Shown: positions 11,095-22,520, counted from the first letter of the stretch. The stretch is DNA of 64,000 nt from Hymenopus coronatus (GCA_030762935.1 CM060900.1:440131759-440195758); one strand, 5' to 3'. The notes: a model not told the origin generated them from the letters alone. A program made the numbers and translations.

Positions 11095-14000
11095 ATGGCT
11101 ATCCTACAGTGGAACATGTGGAATTCGAGTACATCGTTCAGAGCTTGAACTGTTGCTGCACCAGAATCAACCTTTAGTCATCTACCTACAAGAGACAAAG
11201 CTATGCTCACAAGACAACATTACATTCAGGAACTACTCTGCTGTACAGTGTGACTCATACATGTTCCTGCACATGGGTGCACTATGATGTTAATCAGAAA
11301 TTATACTTATGCTGAGTCCGTAACCCTAGAGTCTGCCATCCAGTCAGTAACTGTAAAGATTAAGTTGCCTTCTTCCAGATTCATCTTTTGTAGTTATCTA
11401 CCTCCATCTGATGACCTCTCGCCCACTGATTTAGAAGACCTAGTTTCCCAGCTATCAACCCTATTTGTGTTGCAAGGGGATGTGAATGCTCACCACCCAC
11501 TCTGGGGCTTGTGTGAGAGATAAACTACTTGCACATTTCTTGGATAATCATAATCTATCTCTGCTGAACACCAGAGAGTCTACATTTCTTTCTGATGCCT
11601 TCAATAGTTTTTCCTTTTCCTGCCTGGATAAACCTGTTTGTTCATCACAGTTGTCAGTTTTCTTACAATGGAATCTCATCTCTGACTTACATTTTAGTGA
11701 TCACTTTCCTATTCCTATTAGTCTCTTAGCACAGGATGAGTGTTCGACACATTTACCTATGTGGCGCTTAGAAAGAGCCAACTGGAACCTTTATTCCTGC
11801 TTGGCCATGTTTAACTACAATGATCACGATTCTGTGGCTCTTTTAGTCCAATAGCTCACCAAGACAATTATTTCTACTGCTGAGCTTTCTATTCCACAGT
11901 CGACGTTCATCCCCATTGATTCCTGTCCCTTGGTGGACAGATCAATGCTGGAGTGCTATTCGTGCTCAAGATGCGCTCTGGGTTTTCTAGCGTCGCCCTA
12001 CTCTGGATAACCTTGATACATTATAAAAAGCTGCGTACCAAATCTAGACAAAATTATTAGGAGAGGAAGAAGACATCATGGAGCAACTTTGAGCCTCTTT
12101 TAATCAACACACACCTGCCATATGGGATAAATTAAGGTGTGTAGCCGGCTAGGTGACTCATATACCGATCACTGCTCTTAAAACAGCTACAAATGCTCTC
12201 GTTGATACGTTTGTCATTGCTTACACACTTGACAGTGCTTTCGCTCAAGTGCCTACCTCAGACAATTATTCACTTGTGTTTCTTCTTATTAAGCCTCAGC
12301 AGATATCTCGGGGGTTCTCCTATAGTTCTGGAAACCTTGAAGAACACAACCTCCTTTACACCATGGTGGAGCTAGACCATGTTCTTTCATCTTCGCGAAA
12401 CTCTGCACCAGGACCAGATAGCATCCACATCCAAATGTTGCAACATCTCTCTTGTGAAGGTAAGGCCTTCCTACTCGAAAGTCTACAATTGTGTCTGGTT
12501 AGATGCCATTTTTCCAGAAAACTGGTGGGAGGCCACCATCATTCCTATTTTGAAACCTGGAAAGGACAATTATCTACCTTCCAACTACCGTCCTATTTCC
12601 CTCACCAGTTGCATCTGCAAGGGGATGGAACACATGAACAATGGATGGTAGATGTGGTGGCTGGAATCTCACAATTTACCGACCAATACCCAGTGTGGTT
12701 TTTGAAGACGTCGATCAGCTGACCACCTTGTATCGCTATAGACGCAAACAGTTGGGATATTTTTTTACCTCAAGAAGGTTTATGAAACCTTTTGGTGGGC
12801 TGGGATTTTACGTTCCCTCCACAACTGGAATTTATGGGCTCCTACCATTGCTCATCCAGAGTTTATTAGAGACCATGTTTTCCAAGTATGAGTCGGCTTG
12901 GTTTTTTTCAAATTCTTGTATTCAAGAGAACAGAGTGCCGCAGGGATCGGTACCAAATATGTAGTTTGCTGTAGCAATTAATTCTATATCACTATGTGTT
13001 CCCCCAGGTGTCTCATCCTGCTTATTCATAGACAACCTTGCTATCTTCTGTACTTCTCAATGCACTCCGTCTTTGGAACACCATTTCTAGCAGTGTTTAA
13101 ACAACCTTTATGATTGGAGCTAAAACAATGGCTTTCACTTCTCAACTGAGAAGTAACTGCGTAAATTTCTTTTGCCAAAGAAGGCAATTGCTGCCTTCTC
13201 TTTTACTTGCACCAGGTTTATCTTCCATTCATAGATGAGGTTAGATTCCTTGAGTTGATACTCGATCAGAAACTTTGCTGGTCATCACATGTAGCACAGC
13301 TGAAAGCCTGATATGACCATTCTCTCAATAGTTTAAGGATACTAAGTGGCAATTCTTGTGGAGCAGATCAAAGATTGTTGTTGCGTCTTTATCGTTCACT
13401 GATCTGATCCAAAGTTAAGACTATGGATGCACTTTTTATTCTCTAGCAACAATCTGTGCTGAGGAGTTTAGAGACAGTTCATAATCAGGGCATCCTTGTG
13501 GCTGTTGGAGTCTGTTGTTAGCTTCTACAGCAAATCTGCAGAACCCCTCTCTGCGATACTGGCATGATGTCCTGCTAGCTAATTATGGCTGTGGGCTTAA
13601 GAGCTTGCCTGCACATCTAATGTTTAACACCTTTTTCTCTACTGAGCTGCATGAATGATATCACCACCTCTCCGTTAGTCCATGGCCTGCAGGTTTTCAA
13701 TTCTGCAAACTTCTTCAGAAGCTTAATATTGGCCTACCTAGAATGTTTCACCTTGGCTACATGCTAGATCCCATATAGATCTTGGGATGATGGCCTACGG
13801 AAAGTCTACGATGCCTATGTCTAGTATCTGTACTTGCTTTTTAGAATTTTTATCCAATTACAGTGGCTGTATTTGTATTTACACTGAGGTAAGTGCACTC
13901 AGTGTTGGCTGTGCCTTTGTTACTGGTACCAAACCATATGCTTTTAGTTTACCTAGTAGCACTTCCATTTATACTGCAGAATTGTATGCTATTTACTTAG

Positions 14001-14345
14001 CTGTTCTGTATGTTCGCTGTGGAAAATTGGGTGACTATCTTAATATGAGTGGTTCCCTTTTTGCACTTCAGAGCATTCATTAGCTGTACAACTACCATCC
14101 TATTGTGCAGCACTTTCAGGATGCCCTCCATGATATGCATACCTCAGGCTTAACTGTATAATGTACTTGGCTTCCAGGGCACGTTGGCTTGACAGGTAAT
14201 GAACTGGCGGACTTGGCAGCAAATACAACATCCATAGAACACAGTGTTGCAACATGTGTAACAGCTGAAGCCTTAGGCTTGTTGTGCACAGAGCAGTGCT
14301 CTCATGCTGGCATGCAGAGTGGTCAGCTCTGCATGGAAACAAGCT
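11095..14345 (+). pseudogene. LINE ORF2: endonuclease, reverse transcriptase, RNase H, broken
   Basis: ATG 11095 begins MAILQWNMWNS, matching the I-x-Q-W-N start of apurinic-type endonucleases. GDVNAHHPLWG at 11475-11510 is the G-D-x-N-A-H-x-x-W-G block. RT blocks follow: SSRNSAPGPDSIH (12390), ATIIPILKPGKDN and LPSNYRPISLTS (12530-12610). The active site at 13025-13036 reads FIDN where F-A-D-D is usual, so the second Asp is Asn. An RNase H region follows at 13790-14220, with STSIYTAELYAIYLA and the final LPGHVGLTGNELADLAA. Each domain is in a different frame with many stops. It would nick target DNA and copy the RNA; this copy cannot. Confidence 0.8.
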
Positions 14346-14699
14346 TAGGGTGGTGAAGGACCTCTTTGTCCACTGGGTTAACTCCTCTCATATCTCCTGT
14401 TGGTAGGAGGTTCTATTGGCACTTACATATCAGCCACTGTATTTTTATGTTTATCATATGTGCATTTTAGGAATGGGGATTTGGTTTTAGCAACACCTTT
14501 TTAGTTCCACTGTTTTTAATAGTTTTGAGCCCCCCCCCCTATGGTTTCTGCCATGTGTGGTTTTAATTCTATTCAGTTTTATATCTTGTTTTAGTTATGT
14601 TTATTCTGGTCAATTATTTGTTATTGATTTTACCTTTTGGTTTTAACAATGAATGTTTTTTAAGAAACAGGTGCTGATAACCACACAGTTATACCTCAT

Positions 14700-14723
14700 T
14701 CATCATCATCATCATCATCATCT
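14700..14723 (+). repeat. (CAT)n tail-like microsatellite
   Basis: Seven CAT/ATC units directly after the LINE 3' region, a usual way for I-type elements to end. Confidence 0.85.
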
Positions 14724-14769
14724 ATCTTCTGCATAATCTCAGATGAAGCTTGAGCGGCTACTGGTACAA

Positions 14770-15366
14770 CTAGTGCTGCAAAATAATTGCGTGTCTGCTG
14801 CACAGTGTAGTAGTCTTGTCTGCAACAAGTTGTGTAGAAGTGGTGGCAATGAGTAAAACTGTGGTAATGGCAACAGAGGTAAGAGATGATGCATCACGGT
14901 AGTACATCCATATGTTGTGTTGCTGTAAAGGCAGCAATGGGTTGGAGTCCATGTATATCTGCTTGGCTCTATCTCCAAGGCCTAAAAAATTCAGCCATGT
15001 AGACAGAGCACCATCATCATATGCTTTATTGCACATAAGAGGTGCCTGCCTGTTCCTTGATTTAATCCTGATGGCTGTCTGCATAGAGGGCCAGAGCTGC
15101 CGGGTGTAGTCCAGAAGGAGCTGTGTTGGTAACTTTGTGGATGCCCATGACCTAGTCTGGTCATCCATCAGAGCAGCAGCAGTAGCAGTGGCAGAAGCTC
15201 TGCCATTGATGCATGTCGATTTTGGAGAAGAAGGTGCAAGCACCAGACTGGAAGTACCAGCTTTGGTGGTGCTTTCAGCAATCTCCAGTTCTTCTTTGGC
15301 ATTTCTGCTGGAGCAATTTTTTGGGGTTTTCTTCCTCTTATGAGAGCTGAGATGGTTTCCTCACAA
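14770..15366 (-). CDS. Unrecognised ORF, about 198 codons between stops
   Basis: The minus frame is open from a stop near 15366 down to TAG near 14770, with a first in-frame ATG at 15243 (157 codons). The N-terminal part before that ATG is lysine-rich (KRKKTPKN), then Ser/Thr/Ala-rich, then a mixed, globular-looking part with LPTQLLLDYTRQLWPS, IRIKSRNRQAPL, WLNFLGLGDRAKQIYMDS and HNIWMYYRDAS. I do not recognise the family. The window's other open frames of this length are mostly recognisable TE proteins. A second frame overlaps at 15168-15374 and starts MNHCEETISALIRGRKPQK. It may be a spliced gene, an exapted TE gene, a piece of an integrated DNA virus or a DNA transposon, or a chance ORF. 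The inverted repeat at 15408-15602 lies directly upstream. Confidence 0.35.
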
Positions 15367-15407
15367 TGGTTCAAAGTGTAGTCCCCAGGCTGAGGCAGAC
15401 AGTGTGC

Positions 15408-15602
15408 TATTTAAAGAGAGATTAAGGCTTTTGATTAGCCAATTAGGTATATGGATTTTTTGTTCCACCATGACATCTTGTTGTGGATCTGGCATATGCA
15501 GTGGCCAGAAATGTTTTCTTAGATATCCATGGACAGGAAATTGAGATGAATGATTGACCAATTCCCCTAAGTCAATCACTAGCCTTGATCTCCCTTTAAA
15601 TA
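15408..15602. promoter_or_regulatory. Inverted repeat with TTTAAATA boxes; possible divergent promoter
   Basis: The arm at 15408-15430 and the arm at 15580-15602 are inverted copies (reverse complement of the first against the second, about 20 of 23 positions), each ending in TTTAAATA. Between them are CCAAT motifs at about 15438 and 15557. The left arm points its TTTAAATA towards the minus-strand ORF at 14770-15366. A divergent promoter is one reading; a foldback or transposon end is another. No ORF starts on the other side within 300 bp. Confidence 0.35.
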
Positions 15603-15779
15603 TTGACTTGGCTTCCAGTATGACAGAATCAGTGTCACTTTGTTAATCATGTTATAACTACTGTTTACAGTTGCAATGCCTCATTTCCAACTTTTGCTGT
15701 TCTTCTGTAAAAGTGGAGACCTTTTTATGTCTCTACAGCAAAGCAGGCATTTAACAGCTTTTGGGCAGATTTCAACATG

Positions 15780-15802
15780 AAAAAAAAAAAAAAAAAAAAA
15801 AA
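15780..15802 (+). repeat. Poly-A tract
   Basis: About 23 A in a row just left of a family B SINE. It may be the tail of an unrecognised plus-strand retrocopy covering part of 15605-15780. Confidence 0.8.
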
Positions 15803-15837
15803 TCAATTGCATTATATTGTAGCTTAACATTACAGAC

Positions 15838-16105
15838 AATGTGCTGCACTAGCTTCTGGTTCCCACCGTCGCAGGTTCAAACCTGGCCTAGGGTGATGAT
15901 TTTTTTCGGGCGTAAAAATCCTTAGCATGTCTTCCTTTGGAAGGGAAGTAAAGACATTGGTCCCATGCCATAGATTTACGACATGTAAAAGAGCCTCAAG
16001 CTAGATAAAGAGGCCTCTGAGCAAAATTAAGAAGTTGTTTATGACCAGTATAAAATGAGACACTAAGAACCAGAGCAGTTAAAATGCATCCATAAAGAAT
16101 TAAGT
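15838..16105 (+). mobile_element. SINE family B (plus copy)
   Basis: tRNA-like head with B box GGTTCAAACCT (15874-15884), then GGCGTAAAAATCCTTAGCAT, GGTCCCATGCCATAGATT, GAGGCCTCTGAGCAAAATT and the end block GACACTAAGAACCAGAGCAG. The same blocks occur in the same order at 57903 and 60041. Confidence 0.8.
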
Positions 16106-16803
16106 TAATTTCATTGGACTGCAATAAAATGCACAGTGTGGATTTAAAATTTGATTGCATCACTACTGATGCAAATGTGTATGAACATTCAGAAATAGAT
16201 GACCTGAATTATAAAGTCAACTTACACACTTAAATTATTTATCTTGTGCTCTAAGGCTACAGGATGTATAAGTTTATCACTTTTTGTGATAGTTTTTGTT
16301 TATACTTCATGTTATGAAACTTAAAATATGGACTAGAAAATGCATGTAGGATGTTTCAAAATCATGCCGAACCATGATATGGATATTGTTGTTCAGTACT
16401 TATGTGATACAAAAATATAGCTTTCAAAATAAATAATGGTCTTCAACAATATGCTTCATGGTTAACAAGGATTAGGCAGTTACCCTCGAACAAAGCTGCA
16501 TGGTACATATTATCAGTAGTAATATAAGTAGGTTGGGAAGTACCAAGTTGAATGCTTTATAAACATACTGACATGCTGCACAGTACTAAGCTGACATAAA
16601 GGCTTCCTTGTCTAGCACAACCTGCTAGAAAGCATATACCTTTACTTATTTGTTTATTCTTTAAACATATGTACAATGGCATCACAATAGTCAATGAACG
16701 AAAGACAATGACTGGAAAATAAGCTGGGATACACACAGTGCTAATACAATCATTTAGAGACAATTTAACTTTAGTGATCTTAAGATAAGGAAACTCATAA
16801 AGA
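16106..16803. other. Intron sequence, nothing recognised
   Basis: AT-rich; no coding or repeat signal identified. Confidence 0.5.
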
Positions 16804-16811
16804 CAACAGAG

Positions 16812-17718
16812 CAATGGCTTATGTTGTGGGCTATCAATGCTATCACCGAAGCCCGTGTTTAAAATAAATTAGAAATTAATGAGTAATATTAATAATAATT
16901 GTAATACCAGTCGGTTTTCCTTGTGGAAAATTATCGTATTGCAGATGGAATAAGTATCGTTCACTATACCAGGGACAGAATAGACCTTCGGATGCTTGAA
17001 GCTGCAGCCTACACTATATCTCAAAGAGGGGTTCAGAAGGAGGAATGCAGGAATCACAAACATCCTCAAATAATACTGTACAGACAGGACTGTTTTGTTT
17101 CCTTGTTGGAAATTCTGCATAGAGCATGGAGTTAAAAGCAAGAAAGAGCATGTTGTGTTTTAATTTTAGTTACTGTGTGATTAACTATTGTCATGGTCCT
17201 TAATAGTTATGAGTGTTATTAATTGGTATATATTAGTATTATTCAGTTCATAGCGTATAGTGCACCAAGACTGTTGCCAGCACTATTCTTTGATATAGAC
17301 AAATGATGTGTAATTAAACAATTAGTGAACAAACCATTCTCACAGTTGAAATACGAGAAAAAGTTGGCTATCATCAAACAGAGAAGGCATACACCAGCTT
17401 TTCCAAACTTGCAAGAAAAGAAGAAAAATAAGAACCCTTACAAAAAAATATTTTCTCTAAACAATTATGATAAACATGTGTGGCTGTGTGGTTCATGCAG
17501 ACTAAATGAACTTTATTGCTGGCCATGCTTATTTGCAACAGAGAAAATGCCCAGGAATATGACAGGTTTTGCAAATTCACTGTATTTGATAACAACTCTG
17601 CATAAACTTAAGAGATCATCAAAGCATACAAAATAACATTTAATAAATAATCCCTTATATTTTCCGGCTCTGGTAGGTCTAGTGACAGTCCAAGTCATAT
17701 TCCCAGAATATGCCACTG
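16812..17718 (+). mobile_element. Short hAT element (ZMYM1-like family) with 8-bp target duplication
   Basis: The ends are CAATGGCTTATGTTG on the left and, reverse-complemented, CAGTGGCATATTCTGGG on the right: imperfect hAT-like terminal repeats. Identical CAACAGAG octamers lie immediately outside (16804-16811 and 17719-17726), the 8-bp duplication expected of hAT insertion. At about 907 bp it is far shorter than an autonomous hAT. It keeps a piece of the N-terminal zinc-finger region of the transposase and lacks the catalytic part. Non-autonomous. Confidence 0.75.
17307..17639 (+). pseudogene. hAT transposase N-terminal TTF-type zinc finger fragment
   Basis: A stop-to-stop frame contains NKPFSQLKYEKKLAIIKQR and then YDKHVWLCGSCRLNELYCWP, CLFATEKMPRNMTGFAN and KLKRSSKHTK. 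The W-x-x-G-S-C ... L-x-C-W-P-C-L-F ... T-G-F ... K-H pattern is the TTF-type zinc finger that begins ZMYM1-like hAT proteins, a DNA-binding module for the transposon ends. No ATG starts the frame (upstream in-frame stop at 17304). The dimerisation and DDE parts are absent. About 105 codons survive without a stop, which is notable for a relic. Confidence 0.7.
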
Positions 17719-17726
17719 CAACAGAG

Positions 17727-18565
17727 GCAAGAATACTATCATAATACTTCCAAAACTGATAAAGTTAAATAAAAGTAAATCCCTTTTGCAGTAAGACAAG
17801 AAGTTTATTTTACTGTCAATTTGAAACACTAAATGTAAATGCATTTAACAGCAAGTTCTTCTTGATATTTACAGTAAGTTTTTAAGAGTTTAGTATTGGA
17901 ATAATTATAAAATGATTAGAATGACAAGTTCAAGACACTCGTGGTTGGCTCAAAATGCTTATCTTTCGCATTTAGGAGCAACCTCAAAACTGTCAGAGTC
18001 AAAGGTAGTCTTTTGAGTATTGCCCTTCCCCTGAAAGCTAGATCAGGTTTGCTGTTAACAAACAAGGTAAAAGCTGTTTGTCTACATGGAAGACAATCTT
18101 TGCCTAGAACACTATAGTAATATGTGGGCATAACACATTCTTTGTGGCTACCTAATCTCAAAATGACGTAATTTTCAAAGTTACCTAAAAACATGCCTGA
18201 AAGAGTTTCAAAGCTGCAAGATCAAGGCACTGCAACATATTGTGACTTTTGTACAGTTATAGGCTCCAGATTTTGTTTAAATTATGTTGTTCGGTTTGTC
18301 TGTGGATGAGTAGATAATGAAGGACATATTTCCATGGTTATGAAACACTGTCTAGTCATAAATTGTGCCAGCAATCCTTTGTACACTTCAAATGAATATA
18401 ATGCATGATGAAACACTTACTTCTAAAATTTTCTGTTCTGACATATATAATAATGTATTTATCTTCTTCATATTCATATTCCTACTAGTCAGACTAATTA
18501 GCAGTAATGTTCACTGATGAATTATTCATACAAGTAAATTCATTATTTTAAATATTTTGTTGCAG
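17727..18565. other. Intron sequence, nothing recognised
   Basis: The minus frame 17916-18194 (92 codons) matches nothing I know. No repeats identified. Confidence 0.5.
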
Positions 18566-18738
18566 AGAGTTCCAGAAAAAGCTTGACAGAAGCAATAAGA
18601 ATTACTGGTGATACTTACCATGAAATAGGAAAATTATTTGAAGAACAACCAAAGCTGGATTGGGAACCACTGGGAGATCTACTACATTTGTACAAAGGAA
18701 TAATTTCATCTTTTCCAGATATTCTGACTGTGCATAGA
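18566..18738 (+). CDS. Sorting nexin (SNX8-like), internal exon of BAR domain
   Basis: The acceptor is TTGCAG ending at 18565 and the donor is GTAAGT at 18739. The exon is 173 bp: two bases complete the codon left open by the 4270-4451 exon (giving Glu), and it ends on a codon border. It encodes SSRKSLTEAIRITGDTY, EIGKLFEEQPKLDWEPLGDL and LHLYKGIISSFPDILTVHR. The E-x-P-L-x-D-x-L-x-x-Y-K-G-x-x-x-x-x-P-D-I pattern is what I recall of the middle of SNX8-type BAR domains. It reads cleanly with no stop. The next intron is 15,305 bp and holds most of the gypsy and LINE debris. Confidence 0.8.
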
Positions 18739-18862
18739 GTAAGTCATCTGCTTAAAAATTGTATAGTTCTGATGATTTTACTATGTATGCTCCAATTGAA
18801 TAGTTATGTAGTATTGAAAGGAGTGATTTAACTAGAGACCTGGAATTAAAACTGCTTAATAT

Positions 18863-19215
18863 TGTAACAAAGGTGTTTATTGACTCAAATATTGGTTACA
18901 AATAAAGTCTTTAATTCACTGCTGCAAACAATTCACTTGATGATTCGATGCATAGACAGTTGGCACTACACTGTTTGCATGCCACTGCATGCTAACACTC
19001 CAGTCAAAGTCTGACTCATGACTCTCAAATTGATTTGCAATACTTCCTTATATATCTGTGAGTGATGTCACAGAAGTTTCTAGAAGCTATTCAAAGCTCA
19101 TGGAAGATTCTAGCTTGTGCTAGCTGATGTCTCACATCCCAAGGCTTCCTTTACTAGTGCTTCACTTCCTGTGATTACCACATTCCAAGGCGAATGTGAG
19201 AACGGTTACACACAG
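18863..19215 (-). repeat. LTR of gypsy family 2 (3' LTR, copy A)
   Basis: Shares GTTACAAATAAAGTC and GATGCATAGACAGTTGGC plus a long AGAAGTTTCTAGAA / GGAAGATTCTAG segment with the copies at 22533 and 23977. It lies left of the integrase remnant, so for this minus-strand element it is the 3' LTR. The right limit is approximate. Confidence 0.65.
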
Positions 19216-19339
19216 CATTGACACATTGCTCTCTTCTCAGGGCTGGTTAACTCAACCAGCACCATCATAGTAGGCTAGACAATCCAAATGTACTACCAGC
19301 TTTTCCCTCCAGGTAGCCTATGCCATCATTTATCCTCTT

Positions 19340-19790
19340 CAGGCCGTGTGGTTAGACCACTTGCCTCTTAACCAGGCGACTGCATGTGGGATTTTGTGGT
19401 GGACAAAGTGGCAAAGGGGGGAGGGTTTCCCTGGGTTCTGCCACCATTGCATTCTACTGGTGTTCCATCTTCATTGCATGTATCAATGTCATCTCTGGTA
19501 GTTTTATTTTGTTTTTAAATAATGCTGTCAATTGCCAAGTTCATGTCAATGCCGCTGCTGAGCTGGAATTTTATCCTGCAGGATTCTTTAACATGCCAGT
19601 AACTCTACTGATATGGGACTGCCATTTTTAAGCATACTTAAAACCCATCAGTCTGGGCCAGGTTTGAACCATGACCATGAGTCCGGAAGGCCAGTGCCTA
19701 ACAAACTGAGCTACCCAGACCGACATCGTCTGTAGTGCCATATGTAGTAAAAGTGGCCGTTAAACACTATTTAAAAAAAAAAAAAAAAAT
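19340..19790 (+). mobile_element. SINE family A (plus copy), interrupted by another SINE
   Basis: The tRNA-like head (GTGGTTAGACCACTTGCC) and middle (GTGGTGGACAAAGTGGC) are at 19340-19493. The 3' end (GTAGTGCCATATGTAGTAAA then TTAAACAC and poly-A 19773-19789) is at 19728-19790. Comparison with the whole copy at 61166 shows a 230-bp foreign piece between them. Confidence 0.8.
19494..19723 (-). mobile_element. tRNA-derived SINE, family C, nested in family A copy
   Basis: On the minus strand it begins GTCGGTCTGGGTAGCTCAG with a tRNA A box, followed by B box GGTTCAAACCT, then a body with ACTGGCATGTTAAAGAATCC. CATC flanks it on both sides (19490-19493 and 19724-19727), a possible short target duplication. 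The body resembles a SINE type I associate with polyneopteran insects, from memory only. Confidence 0.65.
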
Positions 19791-19799
19791 ATTTTCTAC

Positions 19800-22520
19800 A
19801 CCACAAAGTATGGCCATTGCTATGGTTTTGAAGCTTGAGGCAGCATCCCTTGGTTTAGATAGGGGTGTAACCACAGCAGATGATACTGCTGAAAACTCAA
19901 CTGTTGGCCTGCTGGTCATAATGGGTCTTCATCCATTCGCTCACTACCTGGATGTTTTGATGGACCATGAAATCAGTCTACAAGATGCTCCACATAATCG
20001 ATTGCTGGTTGGACTCCCGAGCATCAGATTGCATAGTAGATACAGCTCTCTGCCAAGACCAAACTGGCTGGTGTCAACCTGGTAGGCCAGCAAGAAAAAT
20101 GGCACCCTCCTCATTTGTTCTTCTAGCATCTTGATGTTCCGCTCAACCTTGCCATCCCACTCTGGGTGAAGAGGTGTTGTACCCATCTTGTGCCTTCCAA
20201 GTTGCTCCAGTGTTTTCCTCAAGAGGTTGGCCTCAAAGTTGGTTCCCTGATCACTGTGTAGCTCCTTTGGTAGCCCATAGCGACAAAGTAGTTCTTCTCT
20301 GAGACAGTCATGGTGGCCTTGTCCCCCTGGTTAGGAATGGCATACATCTGCAGCCACATGGTAAAGTGATCCATGGCAACCAACAGATACTTGTTGCCCC
20401 TGTCGGACAGAGCAAATGGCCCAACTATGTCAATAGCTGTGTGTTTGAAGGGTGCTCCCACATATATTACTGTTTGTGGGTCGCGACTTGCCGCACACAC
20501 ATGACATTGGGAACACCACCTCTCAGCATCTGTCCATACTCTCATCCAGTAGTACCATTGTGTAGCTTGCCGATGGTTCAGTTGGGTCCCAAATGTCCTC
20601 CCACACTGCTCTCTTGGAGTCTTCCCATCAGGTGACTCCCATGCTCTGAACAGTACTCCTCCCTTGATCTTCAGTGAATCTCATTGGGCCCAGTAGGGTT
20701 TGTACACACTACCCCTGGGTGCGATGTCCTCCCAGCCAGCTAGGTCTAATCCGTCCTTCCACTTCTCCAAGTAGTGACCCAAAATCAGCATCCACAAGCT
20801 GATGTCTCCTCAGCCCTGTGCTCTCTCATCCAGCTGCAGGCAGTGCTGAAATAACATGGACAGCTACAGCATGCTACTTCTCTTCAACCTTCCCCTCTGG
20901 ATAGTGTCCTCTAGACATTGCATCTGCATTGGAGGGATTCTTCCTTTTCCAATGTAAAGTTATAGTCTTGTATCATCTGGCCCTAACAGGGTGTTTGGCC
21001 CTCCAGGTGCACCTTCACCACCACCTCGCTTCTCACAGACACAACTCTGTCACACTGCAGATCACTGAATGTTCATGTGGGCTCCTCAAGGTGCAGAACC
21101 CTCTGGCTGACATCGACTGCCACCTCATGGCTCCTGAGAACATCCAACAACAAACCCCAAAGGCTCACAATGCTCCATCCCGGTGCCAATGACACCAGTA
21201 GAGCCTCCTTCTCCGCAAGTAAAATGTTGCCTGATGCAATCACTAGTTGGTAGGGCTGAGGGTGTTCATGTCGGCAAGACCTGCACCACATCAGGTCTAA
21301 TTACATTCATAACTGCACCTATGTCTACGAGTGTCTAGTACAGCTTCCCTTGTATCCAGTCATCTGCATTGCAGCTGTCATCAACTCTCCTGCCCAAGGC
21401 ATGTATTGTCACTCGTAGGGGTGCTGAAGAAGGGCCCAACATGCCCCTCACCATGTCAGTCCCTACGTTTTCTGCCTGCTTATTGTCTTGGTGTAGACAG
21501 TCCTTCATTAGGTTACTTGGCTCGCTACACCCACTATCTCGCACATATCTTTTGAAGCTTGTTGTTGTCTCTGGGTTGTTTCTCTCTCCCTGTCATAGTG
21601 AATATTCCTAGTCTTCGAGGTGGCACAGCTCTTGTTTTGGCTGCCTCCATATCTTAGTACCACCATTAACACTTTAGGGATCGTCTTATAGTCACCCAAC
21701 ATGAGGCGCTGTTGTATCTTGGCATCATGCACACCACCAATGAAGGAGTAGGCAGCTTCCTGGGACATGTAACTGGCTTTGTTCACCAGCAATTCAATTG
21801 CCAGGGTGAACTTCTGCGTTGCCTCCTCTGGCTGTTCCAGCCCTACTTTAAGCTGACTGTGGTAGGCTACAGCCAAGTGATATTCCCAAAGCAGTTCCCA
21901 AGGGTCTCCCAGATCTTCCCAGACTTCACCAATGTCAGGATCACATACAGTACTTCTGCTGTCCTTTCCTGGAGGCTTGCTATCAGCTGTGCAGCTTCCT
22001 CTTCTGCTAACCTTCAATTGTGGGTGGCAACGGTGGTGAGCTGTCAGTGGAAGACTTCAAAAGTTGACGTTCCATCATACTTGGGTGACTTGATGCACAC
22101 AGATGTTGTCACCTCTTGACTTTCAAGTCTTTCTTCTTTCCATTGAGCATTTTTTCCACCATGGTATTTAATTCCTTGGTGTTGCCATCAACTCTTCCTT
22201 CCAGGGCTTTAAAGCATTTCCCGAGGTCTTTCAGGGCGTACTCATTGACCTGCTCCTGGGTGTTAAGAAGTTGGTCAAGTTCCTTCATCCTTCCATCAAA
22301 CTCTTCCATGTTTTTCTCCATGCTAGCCGGTCATTCCTCAATTTTGGCCATTAATTCCATCTTCAATGCTCTTCATTGTGCAATTAACAGTCATTATTTG
22401 ATTTCTCATCTTCTTCACTGCGGTTTCCATTCTGGTTTTCATTTCTTCCATTCCAGTTTCCCTTCATTACTAGATTTCATTTTCTCATCCATCTCCTGCA
22501 ATTTGGTGTAAAAATTGCAT
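19800..22520 (-). pseudogene. Gypsy family 2 gag-pol remnant, reverse transcriptase deleted
   Basis: Read leftward. A gag coiled-coil region at 22109-22321 is rich in Glu/Lys heptads. A capsid-like part at about 21700-22000 includes YHSQLKVGLEQPEEATQKFT. A degenerate zinc knuckle lies near 21510-21540 (CSEPSNLMKDC, the His is Asn). A protease-like piece near 21290-21340 (LVDIGAVMNVIRPDVV, with Ile where D-T-G has Thr) continues to about 21073. The reading then jumps to the tail of RNase H (NPSNADAMSRG, about 20905-20940) and to integrase: TAIDIVGPFALSDRGNKYLL, MDHFTMW, SDQGTNFEANLL, and TTPLHPEWDGKVERN at 20150-20185. Nearly all of RT and RNase H, normally about 1.5-2 kb, is missing. Dead copy with many frameshifts. 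Confidence 0.75.

Larger units (their letters stand above)
9182..14725 (+). mobile_element. I/Nimb-type LINE, near full length, inactive
   Basis: The order is: GC-richer 5' region (about 9182-9620), ORF1 with zinc knuckles, ORF2 with endonuclease, RT and RNase H, and a 3' end in a CAT/ATC repeat at 14700-14723. An RNase H domain after the RT together with a CCHC-rich ORF1 is the layout of the I superfamily (I, Nimb, R1/LOA relatives). All frames are interrupted. I chose the 5' limit where composition changes and the 3' limit at the simple repeat; no target duplication was found. It lies inside the first visible SNX intron in the same orientation as the gene. Confidence 0.75.

Noticed and set aside
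19735..20085. 116-codon plus-strand ORF
   Set aside because: It overlaps the minus-strand gypsy integrase remnant and SINE tail; the minus frames have real motifs and this one has none.
21712..22511. Plus-strand ORFs of 135 and 131 codons
   Set aside because: Shadows of the minus-strand gag; their composition (Ser/Leu/Phe-rich) is what the reverse of a Glu/Lys-rich coiled coil gives.
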